Assembly (NCBI RefSeq): GCF_000009985.1
Contig: NC_007626.1
Coordinates: 3,031,943-3,095,942, forward strand
Source: Paramagnetospirillum magneticum AMB-1
GTDB taxonomy: Bacteria; Pseudomonadota; Alphaproteobacteria; Rhodospirillales; Magnetospirillaceae
Direction: 5' to 3'
Length of the DNA: 64,000 nucleotides
In this document: one piece after another, positions 9,392-18,685 of the stretch
Layout of the letters: the number at the start of each line of letters is the position of its first letter
Numbering within the stretch: the stretch's first letter is position 1
Notes under the pieces: generated by a model
Told to the model about the DNA's origin: nothing
The model's database searches: none
Seen by the model: the letters and a program-made list of their open reading frames with translations, nothing else
Translations under genes and position numbers: made by a program

Positions 9392-11578
9392 ATGTCCGCA
9401 GACCTCCAGTTCCTGTTCCGCCAAGGCATCGGCGCCCTGCAGCAAGGCAAGTGGGACGAGGCGGCGCGGCAGTTCCGCACCCTGACCGGCCGGACGCCCA
9501 ATGCCCCGGAACCCTTTTATTACCTGGGCGTGGCGCTGCTGTCGGGCGGCAAGCCGGACGAAGCGGCCGAGACCCTGACCCGGCTGATCCGCAAGCACGG
9601 GGACAACCCCATGGCGCTCAACGCCCTGGGATCGGCCCAGGCGGCCAGCGGCAAGACCGGTCCCGCCGAGAAATCCTTCAAGCGGGTCCTCGCCCTGGCG
9701 CCCGACCTGAGCGACGCGGCCGAGAACCTCGCCCGTCTGCTGATTGAAAGCCAGCGGGCCGCCGAGGCCCTGGCGCCGCTGCGCTCCGTCCTGTCGCGGG
9801 AGCCGGGACGCTTGGCCAGCCGCCACCTCCTCGGCCGCGCCCTGCGCGACACCGGCGAGCTGGAGGGCGCCATGGCCGAATTCCAGGCGGTGCTGAAGGC
9901 CCAACCCGATTTCGCCCCGGCCCTCAACGATCTCGGCCTGCTCTATTTCGCCGGCGGCAAGGGCGAGGATGCCCTGGCCTGCTTCGAGCACCTTCTGGCT
10001 CTCAATCCCGCCGACCACGTGGCCGCCAACAACCGCGCCCTCACCCTGCGGGTGCTGAACCGGCCCGAGGAGGCCGAGCAGCAATACCGCGCCATCCTCG
10101 CCCGCCACCCCCAGGCGCCGGAGGTCAATCTCAACCTGGGCAAGCTGCTGGCCCGCATGGGACGCGTCATGGACTCGGTGCCCTATCTGGAAAAGGGCGG
10201 CTGCATCGAGGCCCGCTGGTGGGATGCCCTGGTGCTTCCCAACCAGTACGAGACCGAGGACGAGATCATCGGCTGGCGCAAGCGCTTCGCCGACAAGCTT
10301 GGCGCCGTGACGGCGGAGATCCTGGCGCTGCCTCCGGGCGAGGTGGCGGCGCAGGCCGGCATCCTGGAGATGGACGTGTTCTTCCTGGCCTATCAGGCGG
10401 AAAACGACCGCGAGCTGAACACCCTGCTGCGCAGCGCCCAGACCAGGGTGGCCCAGGCCTGCTTCGGCCATGGCGCCCCCCTCCCCGCCCGCCCGGCCGG
10501 CGGCCGCATCCGGGTCGGCTTCTTTTCCGCCGACTACTTCACCCACGTGGTCAACCGGCTGACGGCGGCCTGGGCCACCGGCCTCGACCGCGACGAGTTC
10601 GAGGTCTTCGTCTTCCACGCCGGGGCCAAGTGGGATGGCGAGACCGAGCGGCTGGCCGGTCTGGTCGAGCATTTCGTCGATGCCTATGCCCCTAACGCCG
10701 AGCGGGCCAGAATGGTGCGCGAGGCCGATCTGGACATCCTGGTCTATCCGGATGTGGGCCTGCACCCGGAAATCGACGTCCTGGCCATGCTGCGCCTGGC
10801 TCCCATCCAGTGCGCCGCCTTCGCCCATCCGGTGACCACCGGCATGGCCTCCATGGACTATTTCATCAGCGGCGAGCTGATCGAGCCCGAGGGGGCCGAG
10901 GCCCATTACAGCGAAAAGCTGGTCCGACTGCCCGGAATCGGCTTCAACATCATCCCCCCCAAGGTAGAGGAGGCGGTCCTGCCGCCCGCCCGCCCCGCCG
11001 GGGCCGGGCCGCTGTTCTTCTGCGCCCAAAGCCTGTTCAAGATGCTGCCGCGCCAGGACAACGTCTTTCCCCGCATCGCCAAGGCCGTGGGGCCGTGCAC
11101 CATCGACTTCATCGACCGCCACGGCAGCTTCACCGAGCTGTTCCGCCGGCGCATGGACAAGGCCTTCGCCGCCCATGGCCTGGACGCCGGGCAATACATC
11201 CGCATCCACTCCCAGGTCACTTCGGTGGAGTTCCTGGGCATGCTGAAGGCGGCCGACGTGTCGCTGGACAGCCTGGACTGGTCGGGCGGCTACACCACCC
11301 TGGAGGCCCTGGCCTGCGGCACGCCCATCGCCGCCCGCACCGGCAATTACCTGCGCGGCCACGTCTCGGCCGGCATCCTGCGGGCCGCCGGGCTGGACGA
11401 GCTGGTAGCCAAGGACGAGGATGCCTACGTGGCCGTCGCCGCCCGCCTGGGCACCGACAAGGCCTACCGCGAGCAGGTTTCCGCCACCATGCGGGCCAAC
11501 GCCCCGGGCGTCTTCACCAACCCCGCCCCCATCGCGGGCATGGCCGCCTTCCTGAGATCGGCGGTCCGGGGAGGGTGA
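9392..11578 (+). CDS. TPR protein with O-GlcNAc transferase-like (GT41) domain
   Basis: A 728-residue protein. Residues 1 to about 260 form around seven TPR units of the pattern A(L/A)xxLGxxxxxxGxxxxAxxxxxxAL. From about residue 372 (IRVGFFSADYFTHV) to the end is a GT41/SPINDLY-type glycosyltransferase region with the sugar-nucleotide segment GGYTTLEALACGTPI near 632. Family members transfer a sugar from a UDP- or GDP-sugar to Ser/Thr of proteins. The canonical DxxPxxGHT-type His of animal OGT is replaced here by DYFTHVV-like sequence, so sugar donor and targets are uncertain. It stands alone, followed by a repeat element. Flagellin or cell-surface proteins are possible targets, but that is inference. 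Confidence 0.85.
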   Translation: MSADLQFLFRQGIGALQQGKWDEAARQFRTLTGRTPNAPEPFYYLGVALLSGGKPDEAAETLTRLIRKHGDNPMALNALGSAQAASGKTGPAEKSFKRVLALAPDLSDAAENLARLLIESQRAAEALAPLRSVLSREPGRLASRHLLGRALRDTGELEGAMAEFQAVLKAQPDFAPALNDLGLLYFAGGKGEDALACFEHLLALNPADHVAANNRALTLRVLNRPEEAEQQYRAILARHPQAPEVNLNLGKLLARMGRVMDSVPYLEKGGCIEARWWDALVLPNQYETEDEIIGWRKRFADKLGAVTAEILALPPGEVAAQAGILEMDVFFLAYQAENDRELNTLLRSAQTRVAQACFGHGAPLPARPAGGRIRVGFFSADYFTHVVNRLTAAWATGLDRDEFEVFVFHAGAKWDGETERLAGLVEHFVDAYAPNAERARMVREADLDILVYPDVGLHPEIDVLAMLRLAPIQCAAFAHPVTTGMASMDYFISGELIEPEGAEAHYSEKLVRLPGIGFNIIPPKVEEAVLPPARPAGAGPLFFCAQSLFKMLPRQDNVFPRIAKAVGPCTIDFIDRHGSFTELFRRRMDKAFAAHGLDAGQYIRIHSQVTSVEFLGMLKAADVSLDSLDWSGGYTTLEALACGTPIAARTGNYLRGHVSAGILRAAGLDELVAKDEDAYVAVAARLGTDKAYREQVSATMRANAPGVFTNPAPIAGMAAFLRSAVRGG

Positions 11579-11582
11579 CGGC

Positions 11583-11757
11583 GGGCGGAAGACCTCCGCT
11601 TCGCGGCAGGGCTACCGCCCTGACCCGTTCGAAGGCGCAGCCTCCGAACCACCAGTTCTTTTTATTCCAATAAATTAAAATAGCTGAAGGGTCCGGGAAG
11701 CTGTGCTTCCCGGTTGGGGGATCGGGGGCGAAAGCCCCCGAACCGCAGCCCGTCAAA
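11583..11757 (-). repeat. multi-hairpin intergenic repeat element, copy B
   Basis: Read on the minus strand the spacer holds hairpins CGGGGGC/GCCCCCG and CCGGGAAGC/GCTTCCCGG, an AT core AATTTATTGGAATAAAA, the hairpin around GGAGGCTGCGCCTTC, then GGGTC with CAGGGC/GCCCTG, and a last hairpin. Order and core match copy A at 4503-4617. It fills the space between two convergent genes, so it probably also serves as their transcription stop. Confidence 0.6.
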
Positions 11758-12532
11758 GCGTCCCCGGAAAGGCCCCGCCGTCGATCACCAGATTCTGGCC
11801 GGTGATGTAGCCCGCCTGGGCCGAGCAGAAATAGGCGCAGGCATCGCCGAATTCGGCCGGGTCACCGAAGCGTCCAGCGGGATTGGCGTCGCGGCGCCGC
11901 GCCATGGACTCGTCGAGGGTGACGCCCTGGGCCTTGGCCTGCCCCTCCATGGTGGCGCGCAGGCGATCGGTGTCGAAGGGACCGGGCAGCAGATTGTTGA
12001 TGGTGACGTTGTGGCGCGCCACCTGACGGGCCAGTCCCGCCACGAAGCCGGTCAGCCCCGCCCGAGCCCCGTTGGACAGTCCCAGCACGTCGATGGGGGC
12101 CTTGACCGCCGCCGAGGTAATGTTGACGATGCGCCCGAATTTCCGCTCGATCATGGCGTCCACGGTTGCCTTGATCAACTCGATGGGCGTCAGCATGTTG
12201 GCGTCCAGCGCCTTGATCCAGGCGGCGCGGTCCCAATCGCGGAAATCGCCGGGCGGCGGGCCGCCGGCATTGGTCACCAGGATATCGGGATCGGGCAGGA
12301 TGGTCAGCAGCACCTTGCGCCCTTCCGGAGTGGTCACGTCCACCGGCACGGTCTTGATGGCGGCGCCGGTCCTGGCCCGAATCTCCTTGGCCGCCAGTTC
12401 AAGCACATCGGGGCGGCGGGCCGCCATCACCAGATTGACGCCCTCGCGGGCCAAAGATTCGGCACAGGCACGGCCCAGACCGCGCGAGGCGCCGCAAACG
12501 ATGGCGCTACGGCCCTTCAGTCCCAGATCCAT
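11753..12532 (-). CDS. short-chain dehydrogenase/reductase with altered active site
   Basis: A 259-residue SDR-fold protein resembling 3-oxoacyl-ACP reductases. The nucleotide-binding motif GASRGLG (residues 14-20), the NAG motif in VTNAGGPPPG and the active-site Ser region ITSAAVK are present. The usual YxxxK pair is not: the aligned segment reads SNGARAGL, with S153 in place of Tyr and R157 in place of Lys. A subgroup of SDRs is known to look like this, and its chemistry is not well defined. The start codon lies inside the 3' end of hdaA (26-bp overlap), making it the last gene of the four-gene operon. Confidence 0.85.
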   Translation of the reverse strand: MDLGLKGRSAIVCGASRGLGRACAESLAREGVNLVMAARRPDVLELAAKEIRARTGAAIKTVPVDVTTPEGRKVLLTILPDPDILVTNAGGPPPGDFRDWDRAAWIKALDANMLTPIELIKATVDAMIERKFGRIVNITSAAVKAPIDVLGLSNGARAGLTGFVAGLARQVARHNVTINNLLPGPFDTDRLRATMEGQAKAQGVTLDESMARRRDANPAGRFGDPAEFGDACAYFCSAQAGYITGQNLVIDGGAFPGTL

Positions 12533-13202
12533 GGTCCTCACCCTCCAGAATGCGCCGGGCCAGCGGCACGGTGACGGCGCGGCGGCTGGCCAGGGCGGCA
12601 TTGTCCAGGCGTTCCACCATTCTGGCGCAGGCGGCGAAGCTGCGCTCCATGCGGCCGATCAGGAAGTGAACCACATCCTCGCCGATCCGCAACTGGCGAT
12701 CATCGAACAGCTTGACCAGCAGGGCGGCCAGCAGCGCGTCGTCGGGCGCCCCGATGGCCGCCACCGGCATGGCCAGCAGCCGCGAGCGCAGATCGGGCAG
12801 CCTGACCGCCCAGGTGGCGGGCGGCAGGCGGGCGGTCAGCAGCAGCAGGCGGCCAAGCTCGCGGCCCTGGTTGATGAGATGGAACAGCCCGACCTCGTCG
12901 AGCGGGCCGCGGTCGCAATCCTCGACCACCAGCACCGGCACCGATTCCAGCAGCGGACGCGAGGACCCTTCCGTCACCTCGGCGGCGGAAACCAGCCTGC
13001 CGCCGCCGTCACGGGCGAACAGATGGGCCAGATGGGTCTTGCCGCTTTGGGCCGGGCCGCACAGGACGCTGGCCGGGCCGGGCCAGCGGCCCGGCGCGCC
13101 CACCCAGGCATGGGCCTCGGCGTTGCAGGGCGCCACCAGGAAATCGTCAGCGGCCAGCGAGGGGACATGCCCGAACGCCAGGGGAAGCTGGGCCTCGCTC
13201 AT
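12507..13202 (-). CDS. hdaA: HdaA, DnaA-related replication regulator
   Basis: A 231-residue DnaA-like AAA+ protein. The N terminus carries QLPLAF at residues 5-10, the beta-clamp-binding hexapeptide typical of Hda/HdaA, followed by a P-loop GPAQSGKTH and a Walker-B-like VLVVEDCD. In alphaproteobacteria HdaA binds the sliding clamp and stimulates ATP hydrolysis by DnaA after initiation. It lacks the DNA-binding domain of DnaA, as expected. The ATG overlaps the stop of the upstream permease gene (ATGA), so they are cotranslated. Confidence 0.9.
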   Translation of the reverse strand: MSEAQLPLAFGHVPSLAADDFLVAPCNAEAHAWVGAPGRWPGPASVLCGPAQSGKTHLAHLFARDGGGRLVSAAEVTEGSSRPLLESVPVLVVEDCDRGPLDEVGLFHLINQGRELGRLLLLTARLPPATWAVRLPDLRSRLLAMPVAAIGAPDDALLAALLVKLFDDRQLRIGEDVVHFLIGRMERSFAACARMVERLDNAALASRRAVTVPLARRILEGEDHGSGTEGP

Positions 13203-14281
13203 GACTTGCTGTAATCGTCCTCGACGCCGTCGTACAGCGAACTCTTCATGTAGTTCTGCAGAGCGAAGCGGGTCAGAACGCCGATCACCGAGGCGGCCGG
13301 CACCGCCAGCAGGATGCCGACGAAGCCGAACAAGGCGCCGCCGGCCAGCAGCGAGAAAATGATCCACACCGGATGCAGGCCGACCCGGTCGCCCACCAGC
13401 TTGGGCGTCAGGAAGTTGCCTTCCAGCACGTTGCCGATCAGAAACACAATGCCGACACCGCCCAGCAGATGCCACTCGCCGCCCTGGGCCAGGGCGAGGC
13501 CGACGCTAGCGATCAGGCCGATCAGCATGCCCACATAGGGAACGAACGCTCCCAATCCGGTGCCCAGCCCGATCATCAGACCGAGATCGAGGCCGGTGAT
13601 GGTCAACCCGACGCCGTAGAAGATGGCCAGCACGATGCACACCGTGGCCTGGCCGCGCACGAAGCCGGCGATGGTGCGGTCGATTTCCCGCAGTTCGAAA
13701 CGGATGGTCTCGGCGTGATGGCGCGGCAGCCAGTTGTCCACCTTGGCGACCATGTGGTCCCAGTCGCGCAGCAGGTAAAAGGTCACCACCGGGGTGATGA
13801 ACAGCAGCGACAGGATGCTCATCACGGCGATGCCGCCCGACAGCACGCCCTTCAGCACGCCCAGCCCCCAGCCCACCGCCGTTCCGGCATAGGCGCCGGC
13901 AGACGAGCGCAGCTTCTCCAGGTCCTCCGGCGACAGGTGGCGATAGACCTCCTCCAGCAGCGGCATGGCCCGGGTCTGCAGCGACTGGGCGTAGACCGGC
14001 ACCTTCTGGACGAAGGTCACCACCTGCTGCTGGATGATGGGCGCCAGCAAGGTGAGGCCCAGCCCCATGACGCCGAAGAACACCAGGCAGATGATGGCCG
14101 TGGCCAGGGTGCGCGACAGCCCCGCCCGCTCCATGCGGTCGGCCAGGGGATCGAGAAAATAGGCCACCGCCATGCCCGCCACGAAGGGCAGCATCACGCT
14201 GCGCAGCATGTAAAGCAGAACCAGGAAGGCGACGCCGCCGATCAGCCAGAAGCGCAGCCGCTGACCCGAACTCATGCTCAT
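13199..14281 (-). CDS. AI-2E family (PerM-like) membrane transporter
   Basis: A 360-residue membrane protein with about seven to eight hydrophobic segments. Two lie at residues 10-45, one near 65, a group near 145-170, and several between 210 and 330, including the family segment GLGAFVPYVGMLIG. It belongs to the AI-2E/PerM exporter family, whose substrates are mostly undefined. The gene sits between DUF2066 and hdaA with 4-base overlaps on both sides. A PerM-like gene next to hdaA near purM is a recurrent alphaproteobacterial arrangement as far as I recall; the functional link is unknown. Confidence 0.85.
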   Translation of the reverse strand: MSMSSGQRLRFWLIGGVAFLVLLYMLRSVMLPFVAGMAVAYFLDPLADRMERAGLSRTLATAIICLVFFGVMGLGLTLLAPIIQQQVVTFVQKVPVYAQSLQTRAMPLLEEVYRHLSPEDLEKLRSSAGAYAGTAVGWGLGVLKGVLSGGIAVMSILSLLFITPVVTFYLLRDWDHMVAKVDNWLPRHHAETIRFELREIDRTIAGFVRGQATVCIVLAIFYGVGLTITGLDLGLMIGLGTGLGAFVPYVGMLIGLIASVGLALAQGGEWHLLGGVGIVFLIGNVLEGNFLTPKLVGDRVGLHPVWIIFSLLAGGALFGFVGILLAVPAASVIGVLTRFALQNYMKSSLYDGVEDDYSKS

Positions 14282-15351
14282 GGCGTCCCCTTCAGCTTCA
14301 TGACCCAGAAGGCGTCGTTCCAATCCAGTTGCAGCCCGGCGGCGGCCAGGGTCGCCTTGACCTGCTCGGGCTCGCCCACGGTATACAGCACGATCGCCGC
14401 CTCCTCGCGCGACAGCGAGACGATCTCCCAGCGGCGCACCAGGGTGACGCGGCCCAGGCGCTCGCGCACCGCCACCCAATCCTCCAGCCCCTTAAGCTGC
14501 ACCATGGCCGCCATGGAGGCCGCCCGGTCGAAGGACAGCAGGTTGGACTGCTTATAGGCCGTGTCCAGGGTCTGCGCCGCCTCGCCCGCCGCGCGGCGCA
14601 GGGCCGCGTCCACCCCGGTCTCGCCAATGGGATAGGATCGGGTGTCGAACGGCTTCATCACGCCGGGCATGCCGGTGGCGGTCACGTCGACGGCATTGGT
14701 GGCGCCATTGACCATGGCGGTCATCACCAGCACGTCGGGAGTGCGGAAACGGGCGCCGAGAGCCGACAGGGATTCCACGTCGCCGGCCAGGGCCTTCTCA
14801 ACCGGCACCAGGGGGAGGTCGGCCGCGTCGGCCACCGGCACCACCAGCGGCACCAGGGCGCCGCTGCCCAGGGCGACCCAGGCCGCCCGCCACGGGTTGG
14901 GATCGTCCCACAGCAGGGCGCGGCCGGCGCCGACGGGCCGGAACACCGGCACGATGACCACCGGACGGGGCCGGGGCTCGGCATACTTGATGTTGGCATC
15001 GCGCAGCAGCTTCTTCACCGCCACGGGATTGTAGCGCACCGACAGCGTGGCGATGTAGCGCACCGCCGACGAGCGCTCGTTGTCGATGGCCACGTCGCGC
15101 ACGTACTGCAAGGCGTCGGCGCCGGGCAGCCGGGCATGGTCGGCAGGCATGGTGAGGCGCTCGAGCAGACGTCGGAAACCGACCCGCTCGGCCTCGGCGA
15201 GAGCCTGCTCCTTGGCGGCGGCCACGCCCTGGGCGGTGACGTCCACCTCGATGCCGCGCACGGCGAAGGCGTCGGCGGCTTGCGCCACGCCGGGAATTGC
15301 CAGGAAAAGACCGAGGACCAGCCAGCCGAGCCGGAGACCGCGAGAAGACAT
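14278..15351 (-). CDS. DUF2066 exported protein
   Basis: A 357-residue protein with an N-terminal signal peptide (LGWLVLGLFLAIPGVAQA, cleavage likely after AQA near residue 25), so periplasmic or envelope-located. The region after it (AVRGIEVDVTAQG...ALAEAERVGFRRLLERL) is the DUF2066 signature. No catalytic motif is evident. It is the first gene of the operon with the permease, hdaA and SDR, divergent from purM with 62 bp between start codons. Function is unknown. Confidence 0.82.
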   Translation of the reverse strand: MSSRGLRLGWLVLGLFLAIPGVAQAADAFAVRGIEVDVTAQGVAAAKEQALAEAERVGFRRLLERLTMPADHARLPGADALQYVRDVAIDNERSSAVRYIATLSVRYNPVAVKKLLRDANIKYAEPRPRPVVIVPVFRPVGAGRALLWDDPNPWRAAWVALGSGALVPLVVPVADAADLPLVPVEKALAGDVESLSALGARFRTPDVLVMTAMVNGATNAVDVTATGMPGVMKPFDTRSYPIGETGVDAALRRAAGEAAQTLDTAYKQSNLLSFDRAASMAAMVQLKGLEDWVAVRERLGRVTLVRRWEIVSLSREEAAIVLYTVGEPEQVKATLAAAGLQLDWNDAFWVMKLKGTP

Positions 15352-15413
15352 TGCAAACCGTCCGGGATGAAGTATTTTGGCCCACTCAATTTCGCCGAGA
15401 CCATACCACACCC

Positions 15414-16508
<1,095 letters not shown>

Positions 16509-16510
16509 CC

Positions 16511-17122
16511 ATGAAGAAGAAGGTCGGCGTCCTGGTTTCAGGCCGGGGCAGCAATCTCCAGGCCCTGCTCGACGCCTGCGCCGATCCCTCCTTTCCGGCC
16601 GAGATCGCCCTGGTGATTTCCAACGTGCCCGGGGTCTACGCCCTGGAGCGTGCCGCCAAGGCCGGGGTGCCGACCCTGACCATCCCGCACAAGGGCTTCC
16701 CCTCTCGCGAGGCCTTCGATGCCGAGATGGACAAGGCCTTGCGCGCCGCCGGGATCGAGATCGTCTGTCTGGCCGGGTTCATGCGTCTGCTGTCCACGCC
16801 CTTCGCCGAGGGCTGGCGCGGCCGCATGATCAACATCCATCCCGCCCTGCTGCCCTCGTTCAAGGGGCTGCACACCCATGCCCGCGCCATCGAGGCCGGG
16901 GTCAAGCTGCACGGCTGCACCGTCCACCTGGTGACGCCGGAGTTGGACGACGGCCCCATCCTGGTGCAGAAGGCCGTGCCGGTCCTGGCCCAGGACGACG
17001 AGGACAGCCTGGCCGCACGCGTGCTGGAACAGGAGCACAAGGCCTACCCCGAAGCCCTGCGCCTGCTGGCCGAGGGCCGGGTAGTGGTCGAGGGCAACCG
17101 CGCCCTGATCCGTGATGCCTGA
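16511..17122 (+). CDS. purN: phosphoribosylglycinamide formyltransferase
   Basis: Transfers formyl from 10-formyl-THF to GAR. The 203-residue protein has SGRGSNLQALLDA near residue 10, the catalytic N-x-H in INIHPALLPSFKGLH (around residue 105), and the Asp in TPELDDGPILVQ. All active-site residues are present. ATG at 16511 directly follows the purM stop. Its 3' end overlaps the next gene by 8-11 bases. Confidence 0.97.
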   Translation: MKKKVGVLVSGRGSNLQALLDACADPSFPAEIALVISNVPGVYALERAAKAGVPTLTIPHKGFPSREAFDAEMDKALRAAGIEIVCLAGFMRLLSTPFAEGWRGRMINIHPALLPSFKGLHTHARAIEAGVKLHGCTVHLVTPELDDGPILVQKAVPVLAQDDEDSLAARVLEQEHKAYPEALRLLAEGRVVVEGNRALIRDA

Positions 17123-18095
17123 GCTTGCCAAGCCGGAGACCATCCTGGTCTATGTGGGCCTGGATGCCGTAGGCGATGGGCTGATCAAACTGCCTTTCGT
17201 CCGGAGCTTGCGCGCCACCTTTCCCGCCGCCCGCATTACCTGGATGTCGGGCAAAGGACCGACGGTGTTCGAGGATATCCTGGCGCCGCTGGTCACCGGC
17301 CTGATCGACGAGATCCTGCCTTTCACCCGCATCGGCGAGCGCCCCCTGGAACTGGTGGGCCGGCGTCCCCTGCCCGGCCGGTCGTTCGACCTGATCATCG
17401 ACACCCAGCGGCGCGGCCTGACCACCCTGATCCTCAGACGCATCCGCCACCGCCGCTTCATCTCGGCCACCGCCGGCTTTCTGGTCTCGGACGGCAAGCC
17501 CGCCGACGCCACCCGGCCGGCGTCCATGATCGGTCAATTGATGCAATTGGCCGAGGCGGCGGCGGGCCAGCCCGTGGCGGAAGCCTCGCCCCTGCCGCGC
17601 GATCCCTCCATCGAGGCCGAGGCCGAACGTCTGCTTCCCGCTGGTCCGCGCTACGTGGGCCTGGCCCCCGGGGCCGGCGGACGATGGAAATGCTGGCCGC
17701 TGGAGCGCTACATCGCCCTGGCCGCCGGACTGAAGGATGCGGTACCGGTCTTCCTGCTGGGACCGGCCGAGGCCAGCGACTGGGCTCCCACCATCCGCGC
17801 CGCCCTGCCCCATGCCCTGCTTCCGCTGCAGCAGGCCTCGGCATTGACCCCCATGCTGACCATCGCCCTGGGACGCCGGCTGGCGGCGGCGGTGGCCAAT
17901 GACAGCGGCACCGGCCACATGCTCGGCGCCGCCGATATTCCCCTGGTGTCGCTGTTCGGCCCGACGCCAGCCGACAAATTCGCGCCGCATACCCGCCGTG
18001 CCGCCATACTGCGCGCCCAGGATTTCGGCGGGGAGGCCATGGACGCCATCCCCCTGCCGGCGGTGGCCGACGCCCTGGGGCAGTTGTTGCTTTGA
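17115..18095 (+). CDS. glycosyltransferase family 9 (heptosyltransferase-like) protein
   Basis: About 326 residues with the GT-B layout of the ADP-heptose:LPS heptosyltransferase family. The N-terminal half has ILVYVGLDAVGDGLIKLPFVRSL, where the usual R-x-x-x-x-GD pattern is altered to DAVGDGL. The C-terminal half has APGAGGRWKCWPLERY and the family segment VANDSGTGHMLGAADIPLVSLFG. Probably adds a sugar to LPS core or another surface glycan; the substrate is not determinable. The start overlaps purN; GTG at 17112 is an alternative just before this ATG. Cotranscription with purMN is likely positional rather than functional. Confidence 0.8.
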   Translation: MPELAKPETILVYVGLDAVGDGLIKLPFVRSLRATFPAARITWMSGKGPTVFEDILAPLVTGLIDEILPFTRIGERPLELVGRRPLPGRSFDLIIDTQRRGLTTLILRRIRHRRFISATAGFLVSDGKPADATRPASMIGQLMQLAEAAAGQPVAEASPLPRDPSIEAEAERLLPAGPRYVGLAPGAGGRWKCWPLERYIALAAGLKDAVPVFLLGPAEASDWAPTIRAALPHALLPLQQASALTPMLTIALGRRLAAAVANDSGTGHMLGAADIPLVSLFGPTPADKFAPHTRRAAILRAQDFGGEAMDAIPLPAVADALGQLLL

Positions 18096-18151
18096 CCGGG
18101 CCGGACGCCCGGTCTACCATACCTTCGCAATCCCAACATCGAGCTTAAGTC

Positions 18152-18676
18152 ATGAATATCAAGGACCACATCCGCGGCGTTCCCGACTTCCCCAAGCCGG
18201 GCATCCTGTTCTACGACATCTCGACCTTGCTGGCCCATCCCGATGCCTGGCAGGTGGCCATGGGCCGCATGGCCCGCGAGATCATCAAGTTCCAGCCTGA
18301 CGTGCTGGCCGGCATCGATTCGCGCGGATTCCTGGTGGCGGCGCCGCTGGCGCTGAAGCTGGGCTGCGGCTTCGTCATGCTGCGCAAGAAGGGCAAGCTG
18401 CCGGGCGAGACCATCCGCCACGACTACGCCCTGGAATACGGCACCGACACCATCGAGATTCAGAAGGGCGCCATCGAGGAAGGCAAGCGGGTGGTGATCC
18501 TCGACGATCTGCTGGCCACCGGCGGCACCATGGCGGCCGGCGTCGAGCTGCTGCGCAAGATCGGCGCCCATGTCACCGGCGCGGGAACCATCATCGATCT
18601 GGCCTTCCTGCCCGGCAAGCAGCGGCTCAAGGAGCTGGACGTCCCCTTCACCTGCCTCGCCTCCTACGACGAGTAG
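18152..18676 (+). CDS. apt: adenine phosphoribosyltransferase
   Basis: Salvages adenine with PRPP to AMP. The 174-residue protein starts [19 protein letters not shown] and has the PRPP-binding motif [14 protein letters not shown] near residue 115, plus the AGIDSRGFL segment. Typical length. It sits 56 bp after the GT9 gene and 9 bp before a histidine kinase gene, so it may be transcribed with the kinase. Confidence 0.97.
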
Positions 18677-18685
18677 GAGCGGATC

